Position numbers and translations under genes: made by a program | In this document: positions 22,281-29,884 of the stretch, piece after piece | How the letters are laid out: each line of letters opens with the position of its first letter | Position numbering within the stretch: the stretch's first letter is position 1 | Source: Deferribacterales bacterium UBA4806 | GTDB taxonomy: Bacteria; Chrysiogenota; Deferribacteres; Deferribacterales; UBA228 | NCBI GenBank assembly: GCA_002402635.1 | Contig: DHGE01000020.1 | Coordinates: 1-32,944 of the forward strand | DNA length: 32,944 nt | Reading direction: 5' to 3' | Notes under the pieces: generated by a model | What the model was told of the DNA's origin: nothing | The model's input: only the letters and a program-made list of their open reading frames with translations | The model's database searches: none

Positions 22281-23424
22281 TTTAGTAATGCAATTATGTA
22301 TTGCTAAAGCTTTTGAATTTAAAGGTAAAACGAAAAGAAATCCAACTGTAGGTGCAGCACTTGTTAAAGATGGTAAAATTTTGGAAATAGATGCACATAG
22401 AGAGTTTGGCTGTGAACATGCAGAAATAAATGTATTAAAAAAAGTTGGTGCTTTAGCAAAAGGTGCCGATTTATATGTTACATTAGAACCGTGTGCAACT
22501 TATGGAAAAACACCTCCTTGCGTTAATGCAATTATAAATTCAGGAGTTAAAAGAGTGTTTATAGGAGTAGTCGACCCTAATCCATTAAATATAGGGAAAG
22601 GTATAAAAGTTTTAAGAGATAAAAATATTGAAGTATTTTTGGGTTTTTGTAAAAAAGCTTGTGCAGAATTAATAGAGGATTTTACAAAATCTATATTAGA
22701 AAAAACTACATATAATATTTTAAAAGTTGCACAGAGCCTTGATGGGAGAATAGCTACAAAGACTGGAGATTCTAAATGGATTACGAATGCGTCTTCTCGT
22801 GAATATGCACATTATATAAGGTCTACTTGCGATGGGATCTTAGTTGGAATTAATACAATCATGAATGACAATCCAGTTTTGGATATTAGGTTAAAGGGTT
22901 ACGAAGGTTTTAGCCCTAAAAAAATAGTCTTGGATACATTTCTCAAGATTGATGAAAAATGTAAGTTAATTGAATTTTATAGCAAAGATTTAATAATATT
23001 TACGGGAAAACATATATCTCAAACGAAAAAGAATAAACTGATGGATAAAGGCATTACAATTTATGAGAGTAACGTAAATGAAGCTGGACTTATAAATGTT
23101 AAAGAGGTTACAAAAAAACTCCTTGAGTTAAATATTTTAAGAGTGTTTATTGAAGGTGGGGCAAAAGTCCATGGTGATTTTTTAGATAATAATGAAGTTG
23201 ATTATTCTTACTTTTTCTTTGCTCCAATTATAATAGGTGGGAAAAGTTCAATATCTTCTGTGGATGGTCTTGGAGCTACTCAAATACAATATGCCCATAA
23301 ATTGATTAATGTGCATTATAGACGATTTGAAGATGATTTTCTTATAGAAGGGAAATTAAAAGACTATAGTAGTTATGTATTAGAAAAAACTGAAAGTGTT
23401 TCTAAACTATGTTCACTGGTATAA
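22267..23424 (+). CDS. ribD: Riboflavin biosynthesis protein RibD (deaminase/reductase)
   Basis: 385 residues from the TTG at 22267 (Leu-Ile-Asp-Pro-Asp), chosen because GGAG (22257-22260) sits 6 nt before it and homology begins there; an ATG at 22237 would give 395 residues but has no ribosome binding site. The N-terminal zinc deaminase domain has NPTVGAALVKDGKI, C-EHAEINVL and LEPCATYGKTPPC (the Cys ligands are intact; the usual Ser-His after the first Cys is Ala-Thr). The C-terminal reductase domain has LKVAQSLDGRIATKTGDSKWI, S-REYAHYIRS and VFIEGGAKVHG. It converts the first pyrimidine intermediate of riboflavin synthesis by deamination and ribose reduction. It overlaps ribE by 16 nt and starts the rib block. 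Confidence 0.95.
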   Translation: MIDPDLVMQLCIAKAFEFKGKTKRNPTVGAALVKDGKILEIDAHREFGCEHAEINVLKKVGALAKGADLYVTLEPCATYGKTPPCVNAIINSGVKRVFIGVVDPNPLNIGKGIKVLRDKNIEVFLGFCKKACAELIEDFTKSILEKTTYNILKVAQSLDGRIATKTGDSKWITNASSREYAHYIRSTCDGILVGINTIMNDNPVLDIRLKGYEGFSPKKIVLDTFLKIDEKCKLIEFYSKDLIIFTGKHISQTKKNKLMDKGITIYESNVNEAGLINVKEVTKKLLELNILRVFIEGGAKVHGDFLDNNEVDYSYFFFAPIIIGGKSSISSVDGLGATQIQYAHKLINVHYRRFEDDFLIEGKLKDYSSYVLEKTESVSKLCSLV

Positions 23425-24032
23425 TTGAAGAAGTAGGAGAATTGAAAAGTAGATGCAATAAAGGTAACATAGAAAATATAGAAATAAACTGTAAAAATAT
23501 CTTAAAAGATATTAATATTGGGGACTCTATATGTGCCAATGGAGTATGTCTTACTGTTGTTGATAAAGGGGTGAGCAGTTTTAGTGCTGATCTATCTACA
23601 GAAACTTTAAATGTATCAGCATTTAAAAAGTATTTAAAGGGAACAAAAATAAATCTTGAACAATCACTTAAATTAAATGATAAGTTATCTGGACATATAG
23701 TCCTGGGACATGTTGATGCAACTGGAAAGATATTAAAAATAGATAAATCTAACAATTCCTTTGTTTTTACTCTTTCATTTCCAGCTCGTTTAAAAAAATA
23801 TATTTCTTATAAAGGTTCAATATGTATTGATGGTATTAGTCTAACAGTATCAAAACTTTCTGACTTAATTTTTAATATATCTGTTATTCCCTTTACTTAT
23901 AATGAAACAAATTTGAAATATAAAAGAGTTGGTGATATTGTAAACATTGAAATTGATGTTATAGCAAGATATATAGAGGCTTTAATGAACAAAGAAAGCA
24001 ATAGTTTTTTAAACTTAATTAAGGATAGTTAA
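23409..24032 (+). CDS. ribE: Riboflavin synthase, alpha-type
   Basis: 207 residues, slightly shorter than many, but both lumazine-binding repeats are present. Repeat 1 begins MFTGIIEEVGEL and contains ICANGVCLTVVDKG with VSAFKKYLKGTKINLEQSL; repeat 2 begins SGHIVLGHVDATGKIL and contains SICIDGISLTVSKL with YKRVGDIVNIEIDVIARYIE. It dismutates two 6,7-dimethyl-8-ribityllumazine molecules to riboflavin plus the pyrimidine. It overlaps the end of ribD by 16 nt with no Shine-Dalgarno of its own, so it probably depends on coupling. A 50-bp gap, the longest in the local train, separates it from ribBA and holds only the ribBA ribosome binding site. Confidence 0.96.
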   Translation: MFTGIIEEVGELKSRCNKGNIENIEINCKNILKDINIGDSICANGVCLTVVDKGVSSFSADLSTETLNVSAFKKYLKGTKINLEQSLKLNDKLSGHIVLGHVDATGKILKIDKSNNSFVFTLSFPARLKKYISYKGSICIDGISLTVSKLSDLIFNISVIPFTYNETNLKYKRVGDIVNIEIDVIARYIEALMNKESNSFLNLIKDS

Positions 24033-24082
24033 AATCCTAAAAATGTTGAAATTTATAATGGTTATATAAAGGAGATACTGTG

Positions 24083-25306
24083 ATGGATAATTCTTTAATA
24101 ATTAGTGTTGAAGAGGCTGTAGAAGAGATGAAAAAAGGGAATATGATTATAATGGTAGACGATGAAGATAGAGAAAATGAAGGTGATTTAGTGTTGGCAG
24201 CTGAATATGTAACACCTGAAAAAATAAATTTTATGGTAAAAAATGCCAGAGGTTTAGTATGTTTGTCTTTAACCTCTAAGAGATGTGATGAGCTTAAATT
24301 GCCTATGATGGTTAACATAAATACATCACACTATGAATCTCCTTTTACCGTTTCTATTGAAGCAAAAGAGGGAGTAACAACGGGTATATCTGCTTATGAC
24401 AGAGCTCAAACGGTAAAAGTAGCAATTGATCCAAAAAGTGGGCCAGAGGATATTGCAAGGCCAGGTCATGTTTTTCCTCTTAGAGCAAAAGACGGAGGAG
24501 TTTTGGTAAGAGCAGGTCATACAGAGGGTTCTATTGATTTGGCAAGGCTAGCTGGGTTGTACCCTGCTGCAGTGATATGTGAAATTATGAAGGAAGATGG
24601 TACAATGGCCAAACTCCCTGATTTAATAGAATTTGCTAAGAAATACAATTTAAAGATAGTAACCATTGCAGATATAATTGCTTATAGACTAAAATATGAT
24701 TCAATAATTGAAGAGTTTGCTGAGGCACATCTGCCTACAAAGTTTGGAGATTTTAATATAAAAGTATTTAAAAGTAAGGTTGATGAACAACAAGCAGTAG
24801 CCTTAACCAAGGGAGATATAGTGAAATCAAGTGAACCAATTTTGGTCAGAATGCATTCTCAGTGTTTAACAGGGGATGTTTTTGGTTCCCTAAGATGTGA
24901 TTGTGGTGACCAATTACATAAAGCTTTGGAGATAATTGAAGAATCAAAAATTGGTGTTTTAATATATTTATTTCAGGAAGGACGTGGTATTGGGATACTA
25001 AATAAAATAAGGGCTTATAAGCTACAAGAAGCTGGTTTAGATACTGTAGAAGCAAACTTACATTTAGGTTTTGGAGCTGACCTTAGAAATTATGGTTTTG
25101 GTGCTCAAATACTGAAAATACTAGGAGTCAAAAAAATGAGATTAATAACTAATAACCCAAAAAAAATAAAAGCACTTTCAGGGTTTGGACTTGAAATTGT
25201 AGGAAGAGTTCCTATAACAGCGGAAGTAACTGAAGAAAATAGAGCATACTTATTAACTAAAAAAAATAAACTAGGTCATAATATAGACGTATACGAGGAG
25301 GAATAA
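24083..25306 (+). CDS. ribBA: Bifunctional 3,4-dihydroxy-2-butanone-4-phosphate synthase / GTP cyclohydrolase II
   Basis: 407 residues from the ATG at 24083 (AAGGAG at 24069-24074; the GTG at 24080 is less likely). RibB half (about 1-205): VDDEDRENEGDLV with the acidic metal-binding residues, GVTTGISAYDRAQT, DIARPGHVFPLRAKDGGVL, RAGHTEGSIDLARLAG. RibA half (about 210-400): RMHSQCLTGDVFGSLRCDCGDQL with the three zinc Cys, LFQEGRGIGILNKIRAYKLQ, DTVEANLHLGF, RLITNNPKKI. Both active sites look intact. It supplies both branches of riboflavin synthesis, from ribulose 5-phosphate and GTP. It is directly followed by ribH. Confidence 0.97.
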   Translation: MDNSLIISVEEAVEEMKKGNMIIMVDDEDRENEGDLVLAAEYVTPEKINFMVKNARGLVCLSLTSKRCDELKLPMMVNINTSHYESPFTVSIEAKEGVTTGISAYDRAQTVKVAIDPKSGPEDIARPGHVFPLRAKDGGVLVRAGHTEGSIDLARLAGLYPAAVICEIMKEDGTMAKLPDLIEFAKKYNLKIVTIADIIAYRLKYDSIIEEFAEAHLPTKFGDFNIKVFKSKVDEQQAVALTKGDIVKSSEPILVRMHSQCLTGDVFGSLRCDCGDQLHKALEIIEESKIGVLIYLFQEGRGIGILNKIRAYKLQEAGLDTVEANLHLGFGADLRNYGFGAQILKILGVKKMRLITNNPKKIKALSGFGLEIVGRVPITAEVTEENRAYLLTKKNKLGHNIDVYEEE

Positions 25307-25780
25307 ATGGAATTAACAATTAAAGAAGGTAGATTATGGGGTCAAGGATTTCGTTTTGGTATAGTCTTATCAAGATTTAATGATTTTATATCTAAAAATC
25401 TTTTAACAGGTGCGATTGATATGCTAAAACGACATGGTGTTGAAGAAGACCATATAATTATATATAAAGTACCTGGATCCTTTGAGATACCTTTAATATG
25501 TAAAAAACTTGCTCTTTCAAAAAAATTCGACGCAATTGTAGCACTTGGAGTTGTTATAAGAGGTGATACTCCGCACTTTGACTATATAGCAAATGAAGTG
25601 TCAAAGGGTGTTGCTAAGGTTTCTTTAGATTCAGGAATTCCTGTAATATTTGGTGTTTTAACAACTGATAATATAGAACAGGCCGCGGAGAGAGCAGGGC
25701 TAAAATCTGGGAATAAAGGAGCTGAAGCAGCCTTAAATGCTATAGAAATGGTTAATTTAATTAAGGAGAATGGGCTATAG
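25307..25780 (+). CDS. ribH: 6,7-dimethyl-8-ribityllumazine synthase
   Basis: 157 residues, the usual length. It condenses the butanone phosphate and the ribitylamino-pyrimidine to lumazine. Motifs: GIVLSRFNDFISKNLLTGA, YKVPGSFEIPLICKKLA, ALGVVIRGDTPHFDYIANEV with the catalytic His, VIFGVLTTDNIEQAAERAG. The product typically forms a 60-subunit icosahedron or pentamer; which cannot be told. The GAGGAGG ribosome binding site lies within the last codons of ribBA, with the ATG immediately after the ribBA stop. It is followed 1 nt later by nusB, the common ribH-nusB arrangement. Confidence 0.97.
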   Translation: MELTIKEGRLWGQGFRFGIVLSRFNDFISKNLLTGAIDMLKRHGVEEDHIIIYKVPGSFEIPLICKKLALSKKFDAIVALGVVIRGDTPHFDYIANEVSKGVAKVSLDSGIPVIFGVLTTDNIEQAAERAGLKSGNKGAEAALNAIEMVNLIKENGL

Positions 25781-25781
25781 G

Positions 25782-26213
25782 ATGCAGAGAAGAAGAAATG
25801 CACGAATAAATGCAATTCAAATGATGTATCAAATGGATATTAAAAAAGATAATCCTGATAATATTATTTTTATGCATTGGCAAGCCTTTGAAAAGCAGAT
25901 TGATAGCAAAAGTAAAACCTTTGCCGAGGAATTGTTTCTTAAAACATTTAAAAATAGAGAAAAAATTGACAGATATATAAAAAAATATTTAAAGGAAACA
26001 TGGGAAATTGATAGATTGGGCCTTATTGATGTGAATATTTTGAGAGTAGCTATATCAGAATTTATATTTTTTGATACGCCAATATATGCTATACTCGATG
26101 AATATGTCACAATTGCTTCAATTTATTCCGATGAAAAAAATACTTCTTTTATTAATGCTCTTTTAGATAAGTTTAGTGGAGAATATAAAATAATAGATGA
26201 TAGAAAAGATTAG
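25782..26213 (+). CDS. nusB: Transcription antitermination factor NusB
   Basis: 143 residues from the ATG at 25782, which begins with the family pattern (Q-RRRNARINAIQMMYQMD); an in-frame ATG at 25770 would add four residues but lies only one nt from AAGGAG. All-helical; conserved features are F-A-EELFLKTFKNREKID near the middle, a W-x3-RLGLIDVNILRVAISEF stretch, and PIYAILDEYVTIA followed by SFINALLDKF. NusB binds the BoxA RNA with NusE to allow antitermination in rRNA operons. The ribH-nusB order is conserved in many bacteria. It overlaps the next gene by 17 nt. Confidence 0.95.
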   Translation: MQRRRNARINAIQMMYQMDIKKDNPDNIIFMHWQAFEKQIDSKSKTFAEELFLKTFKNREKIDRYIKKYLKETWEIDRLGLIDVNILRVAISEFIFFDTPIYAILDEYVTIASIYSDEKNTSFINALLDKFSGEYKIIDDRKD

Positions 26214-26577
26214 TATAAATAAGAATGACACAGCGGTTTGGCCTATATTTTTTGATTATGATTTGATGAACAAAAAACCAAGGGGATACAGTGGCAGATT
26301 GGAATTGTTTTCTTTTGGAGCAGTTAATAGGTTATTGTTAGATACAAAATATCTTGATAATATTGTCTTAGTTAAATTAAATAGTGTCTTATTTAAGAGT
26401 GGAGTTTTTTTGGTAGATTATTTAAAAATTTTAAATGATGTAGATAAATTTATAAATAAAATATTTATTATGGGGTTTAGAAAAGTTATATATATGGCAG
26501 AGTCTCATCAATATAATATTGAGGATTATTTTAGATTCTACAAAAATATATTTGTTAAATTTTTTATATTTGAATAA
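26197..26577 (+). CDS. Uncharacterised protein
   Basis: 126 residues, rich in Phe, Ile, Lys and Asn; I do not recognise a family. No signal peptide, membrane helix or Cys motif. Possibly notable: WPIFFDYDLM near residue 15, RGYSGRLELFSFGAVNRLLLD (about 29-49) and MGFRKVIYMAESHQYNIED (about 92-110); the alternating hydrophobics and the G-F-R-K-V-I-Y strand suggest an alpha/beta fold. The start lies within the last codons of nusB (17-nt overlap), without Shine-Dalgarno, and the stop is immediately followed by the DUF4911 start. Codon and base use match the neighbours, so it is a native operon gene. It may be lineage-specific, or a DUF I cannot recall. Confidence 0.7.
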   Translation: MIEKISINKNDTAVWPIFFDYDLMNKKPRGYSGRLELFSFGAVNRLLLDTKYLDNIVLVKLNSVLFKSGVFLVDYLKILNDVDKFINKIFIMGFRKVIYMAESHQYNIEDYFRFYKNIFVKFFIFE

Positions 26578-26829
26578 ATGTTTAAAACTATTAGAATTAT
26601 GCTTAATGTTGATAAAAAAGATATTATCTATTTAAATAGTATTATTGATTCTTATGATGGTATTGCCATAATGAGAACAATAGATAAAAAATTGGGAAAT
26701 GTTGTGATTTTTACTACTGAAAACTTTGAAAATTTAGTTATTCATTTGCTAAATTCTTTAAAACAGGAAGGTATTTTGCTTGAAATCATTGGAAAAGAAA
26801 AAAATGAGTTGATAGATAAATGGAACTAA
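26578..26829 (+). CDS. DUF4911 family protein
   Basis: 83 residues. It matches the short DUF4911 pattern: KKDIIYLNSIIDSYDGIAIMRTIDKKLGNVVIFTTENF, with the Y-L-x-x-I-I-D-S-Y-D-G-I and R-T-I-D elements, then a helix (NLVIHLLNSLKQEG). No known function. It starts at the base after the stop of the preceding unknown gene and overlaps the YhaM-like gene by 10 nt, so the three form one translational unit. The family resembles a small ferredoxin-like alpha/beta fold, which is inference. Being tied to a nuclease gene, it may act in RNA metabolism, but no direct evidence exists here. Confidence 0.8.
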   Translation: MFKTIRIMLNVDKKDIIYLNSIIDSYDGIAIMRTIDKKLGNVVIFTTENFENLVIHLLNSLKQEGILLEIIGKEKNELIDKWN

Positions 26830-27746
26830 ATATCAACGAGGAAAAATTTTTTATAGCTGATTTAAATGAGAACCTTACAAAGGATAATAAGCCCTATTAT
26901 CGTTTTGTTTTATATGATTCTAATAGTAAACAGTATAATGCAATAATGTTTAATATTAAAGATGTGTCATATAAACCTTCAAAAGGAGATGTTATACTAC
27001 TTAATGGAGTTTTACAACAGTATAATGGACAGATGCAGTTGAAAATATTAGATGTTAAAAAAATAGATGATGCAAAATCGGAAGATTTTATGCCAAAAAG
27101 TAATTATGATATTGATAATATGTTTGAAAATTTAAAAAAAATCATTTTCGATAATCTAAAAAATGATAATTTGATAAAACTATGTTCCTGTTTTTTTAAT
27201 GATAATGATGTAACTGATAAGTTTAAAAAAATGCCAGCAGCAAAGACTATACATCATGCTTATATGGGAGGACTTTTAGAGCATACCCTTTCAATAGTTA
27301 GATTAGCAATCATTATGTCACGCCATTATAACAACTATGTAAATCAGGATCTACTAATTATTGGTGCTTTGTTTCATGATTTAGGTAAGATCTATGAATT
27401 GGATTTGACAGGAGGCATAAATTATAGCAGCAGTGGCAGATTAGTGGGTCATCTCTTGATGGGAATTGAGAAGGTTAATGAATATATAAAAACTATCGAA
27501 AGTTTTCCAGCAGAATTGAAAGATTTGATAGTACATATGATAGCAAGTCATCATGGTTTTTTAGAATTTGGTTCACCTCAGAAGCCAAAAACTTTTGAGG
27601 CTATAGTATTATATTATATGGATGATTTAGATGCTAAGATTAATACTATAAGTACAATTTTTGATAAAGAAGGTATTGAAGAAGGATGGACTTCATACGA
27701 TAAATTATTGGAAAGACAATTGTTTAAACATAATATAGAGGATTAA
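26820..27746 (+). CDS. YhaM-like OB-fold/HD-domain 3'-5' exoribonuclease
   Basis: 308 residues. The N-terminal OB fold (about 8-85) has YYRFVLYDSNSKQYNAIMFN, KGDVILLNGVLQQYNGQMQLKI; the C-terminal HD domain has AKTIHHAYMGGLLEHTLSIV (His146, His155), LFHDLGKI (His186, Asp187) and IVHMIASHHG. This two-domain build is that of YhaM, a 3'-5' exoribonuclease known best in Firmicutes. Metal ligands appear intact. It follows DUF4911 with a 10-nt overlap and precedes upp by 6 nt. Other HD hydrolases with OB folds exist, so nuclease activity is inferred from family. Confidence 0.85.
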   Translation: MELNINEEKFFIADLNENLTKDNKPYYRFVLYDSNSKQYNAIMFNIKDVSYKPSKGDVILLNGVLQQYNGQMQLKILDVKKIDDAKSEDFMPKSNYDIDNMFENLKKIIFDNLKNDNLIKLCSCFFNDNDVTDKFKKMPAAKTIHHAYMGGLLEHTLSIVRLAIIMSRHYNNYVNQDLLIIGALFHDLGKIYELDLTGGINYSSSGRLVGHLLMGIEKVNEYIKTIESFPAELKDLIVHMIASHHGFLEFGSPQKPKTFEAIVLYYMDDLDAKINTISTIFDKEGIEEGWTSYDKLLERQLFKHNIED

Positions 27747-27752
27747 TTATAT

Positions 27753-28391
27753 ATGAAGACTTATAAAAATCTAAAAATAATAGATCATCCTTTGATAAAA
27801 CATAAATTGTCAATAATGAGAGATTACAGAACTAGCAAAAAAGAATTTAAAGAGTTATTAGATGAAATTTCAATGCTCATGGCCTATGAAATTACTAAGG
27901 ATTTACCATTAAAGGAAGTAGAAATTCAAACTCCATTGAAGAAAACAAAATCATATATGATACAAGGCAAAAAAATTGTTTTGATTCCTATTTTAAGAGC
28001 TGGTATAGGAATGATTGATGGTATTTTAAAATTAATACCATCTGCCAGAATAGGTCATATTGGTATATACAGAGATCATAATACCTTGAGACCTATAACA
28101 TATTACTTTAAAATTCCAGCAGATAGTAAACATAGAGAAGTTATTCTATTAGATCCTATGCTTGCTACTGGTGGATCAGCTATTGCTTCTGTAGAAAAAC
28201 TTAAAGAAATAGGCATAAAAAAAATCAAATTTATGTGTTTAGTTGCGGCACCTGAAGGAGTAGAAAATTTTTCGAAAGTTTATCCTGATGTTATGATTTA
28301 TGCGGCAGCCTTAGATGATAGATTAGATGAATTGGGATATATCTTACCTGGTTTAGGTGATGCTGGAGATAGATTGTTTGGTACAAAATGA
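27753..28391 (+). CDS. upp: Uracil phosphoribosyltransferase
   Basis: 212 residues, normal length. It salvages uracil to UMP using PRPP. Motifs: ILRAGIGM (80-87), IGIYRDHNTLRPITYYFKIP, the PRPP loop LLDPMLATGGSA (132-143), and C-terminal AALDDRLDELGYILPGLGDAGDRLFGT, which holds the uracil-binding GDAGDR. All key residues are intact. The ribosome binding site is weak (GAGG about 11 nt before the ATG, overlapping the previous stop). It overlaps the DUF502 gene by 4 nt (ATGA). No uracil permease gene is adjacent. Confidence 0.97.
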   Translation: MKTYKNLKIIDHPLIKHKLSIMRDYRTSKKEFKELLDEISMLMAYEITKDLPLKEVEIQTPLKKTKSYMIQGKKIVLIPILRAGIGMIDGILKLIPSARIGHIGIYRDHNTLRPITYYFKIPADSKHREVILLDPMLATGGSAIASVEKLKEIGIKKIKFMCLVAAPEGVENFSKVYPDVMIYAAALDDRLDELGYILPGLGDAGDRLFGTK

Positions 28392-29020
28392 GAAATTTTA
28401 ATAGTTTTTTAAGAAATACTTTTTTAGCTGGTATATTTACTTTATTGCCTGTCGTTATCACATTTTTTATATTTGTGTGGTTGTTTAAAGGTTTTACTAA
28501 TTTTTTACTTCCCTACATCAAAATGTCAGAAGATTTTTTTGAAATAATACTTTCTCCTTCCACAAGGCGAATTCTTTCTTTTGTTTTACTCTGTATTATT
28601 ATTTTTTTAATAGGATTATTTGCAAAAAATTATTTTGGCAAAAAGATCTTCTATTTTTTTGAATATTTTTTAAAGAAAATTCCTGTTGTCAAAACAATAT
28701 ATCTTTCTTCAAAGCAGATTATTGGTGCTTTTCAAAATGCAAATGGTCAAAATTTTAGTAAAGTTGTGTTAATAGAATATCCTCGTAAAGGTATATATAC
28801 TGTTGCATTTGTTACTAGTCAGAACATCAAATATTTTGATAGGTATACCAATAAAAAATGTTTTAGTGTATTTGTTGCTACAACACCTAATCCAACGTCT
28901 GGTTATATTGTTATAGTACCAGAGGAAGATGTATATATCCTTGATATGTCAATTGAGGATGCATTTAAGTATGTAATATCGGCAGGACTTGTTATCCCTG
29001 AGATTACAGAAGGAAAGTAA
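28388..29020 (+). CDS. DUF502 family membrane protein
   Basis: 210 residues. Two membrane helices (about 12-40 and 60-80) are followed by a soluble domain. Family landmarks: FLAGIFTLLPVVITFFI, a linker, IIFLIGLFAKNYFGKKIF, KKIPVVKTIYLSSKQI, VVLIEYPRKGIYTVAFVTS and VFVATTPNPTSGYIVIVPEEDV then LDMSIEDAFKYVISAGLV. These match DUF502 proteins, whose function is unknown (plant COV1 is a relative). It overlaps upp by 4 nt and ends 30 nt before aroE. No link to the neighbours is visible beyond co-transcription. Confidence 0.92.
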   Translation: MRNFNSFLRNTFLAGIFTLLPVVITFFIFVWLFKGFTNFLLPYIKMSEDFFEIILSPSTRRILSFVLLCIIIFLIGLFAKNYFGKKIFYFFEYFLKKIPVVKTIYLSSKQIIGAFQNANGQNFSKVVLIEYPRKGIYTVAFVTSQNIKYFDRYTNKKCFSVFVATTPNPTSGYIVIVPEEDVYILDMSIEDAFKYVISAGLVIPEITEGK

Positions 29021-29050
29021 TATAGATAATATGAGTGAGTTGTAAAATAG

Positions 29051-29884
29051 ATGTATTATAATTTTGGCCTTATTGGATACCCATTGAATCACTCATTGTC
29101 ACCAAGTATTCACAATTATTTTCTATATAAAAATAAGATTAATGGTGGCTATAATTGCTTTGAATTAGTAGATCCAAAAGAGATGATGAATCTCTTAAAT
29201 TTTTTAAAAGAGTATAAATTTCGAGGATTAAATGTAACACTTCCACACAAAGAAGCGATAATAAGTTATGTAAATGAACTATCTGAAGAAGCTAAATTAT
29301 CTAGAAGTGTAAATACCTTATATATTAAAAATAATTATATTAAGGGATATAATACTGATATATATGGATTTAGAGAAATGTTAAAGTATAATAATATAAG
29401 CTTAAAAGATAAAAATATTGCCATTTTAGGCGCAGGAGGAGCATCAAAAAGCGTACTAACAGTTGTTTTAGAAGAGGATTCTAGACAAATAGATTTGCTA
29501 TGTAGAGATATGCAAAAAGGTAATAATTTAATTAAGAGCTTAAATGTTGGTTGTTTAAAAAATATTTTTGTTAAGGGTATAAGTGTGTTAAAAAATGATT
29601 ATGAATGTGATGTAGCTATAAATGCAACGTCTGCAGGTATAAAAAACACCTTTGATATAAATTTAAGTAATGTTAAAATTAATTATTGTGCAATTGATTT
29701 GCAATATAATCTTAGTGGTTATACATGTTTTTTAAATTCTTTAAAGCATCAAAAGATAACTATGATTGATGGAGTAGATATGTTAATATTTCAGGCATTG
29801 AAATCTTTTGAGATATGGACAGAAAGTAATATTAATATTAACATTAGGGAAGTCAAAAATATGCTACTGAGTGGAATCAAATGA
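29051..29884 (+). CDS. aroE: Shikimate dehydrogenase (NADP+)
   Basis: 277 residues, normal length. It reduces 3-dehydroshikimate to shikimate in aromatic amino acid synthesis. Motifs: GLIGYPLNHSLSPSIHN (shikimate binding, Ser residues at 15 and 17), LNVTLPHKE (catalytic Lys67), GYNTDIYGF (Asn/Asp 101-103), the dinucleotide loop LGAGGASKSVL (about 126-136), NATSAGI and C-terminal IDGVDMLIFQALKSFEIW. A usual R-N-R-T-x stretch after the loop is LCRDMQKG here, so NADP specificity is probable rather than shown. The start lacks a strong Shine-Dalgarno (GAGTGAG 12 nt upstream). It overlaps pilB by 4 nt, an odd partner for a pilus gene. Confidence 0.95.
   Translation: MYYNFGLIGYPLNHSLSPSIHNYFLYKNKINGGYNCFELVDPKEMMNLLNFLKEYKFRGLNVTLPHKEAIISYVNELSEEAKLSRSVNTLYIKNNYIKGYNTDIYGFREMLKYNNISLKDKNIAILGAGGASKSVLTVVLEEDSRQIDLLCRDMQKGNNLIKSLNVGCLKNIFVKGISVLKNDYECDVAINATSAGIKNTFDINLSNVKINYCAIDLQYNLSGYTCFLNSLKHQKITMIDGVDMLIFQALKSFEIWTESNININIREVKNMLLSGIK

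Noticed and set aside
24033..24082. Possible FMN riboswitch before ribBA
   Set aside because: 50 bp is far shorter than an RFN element and lacks its conserved GC-rich helices.
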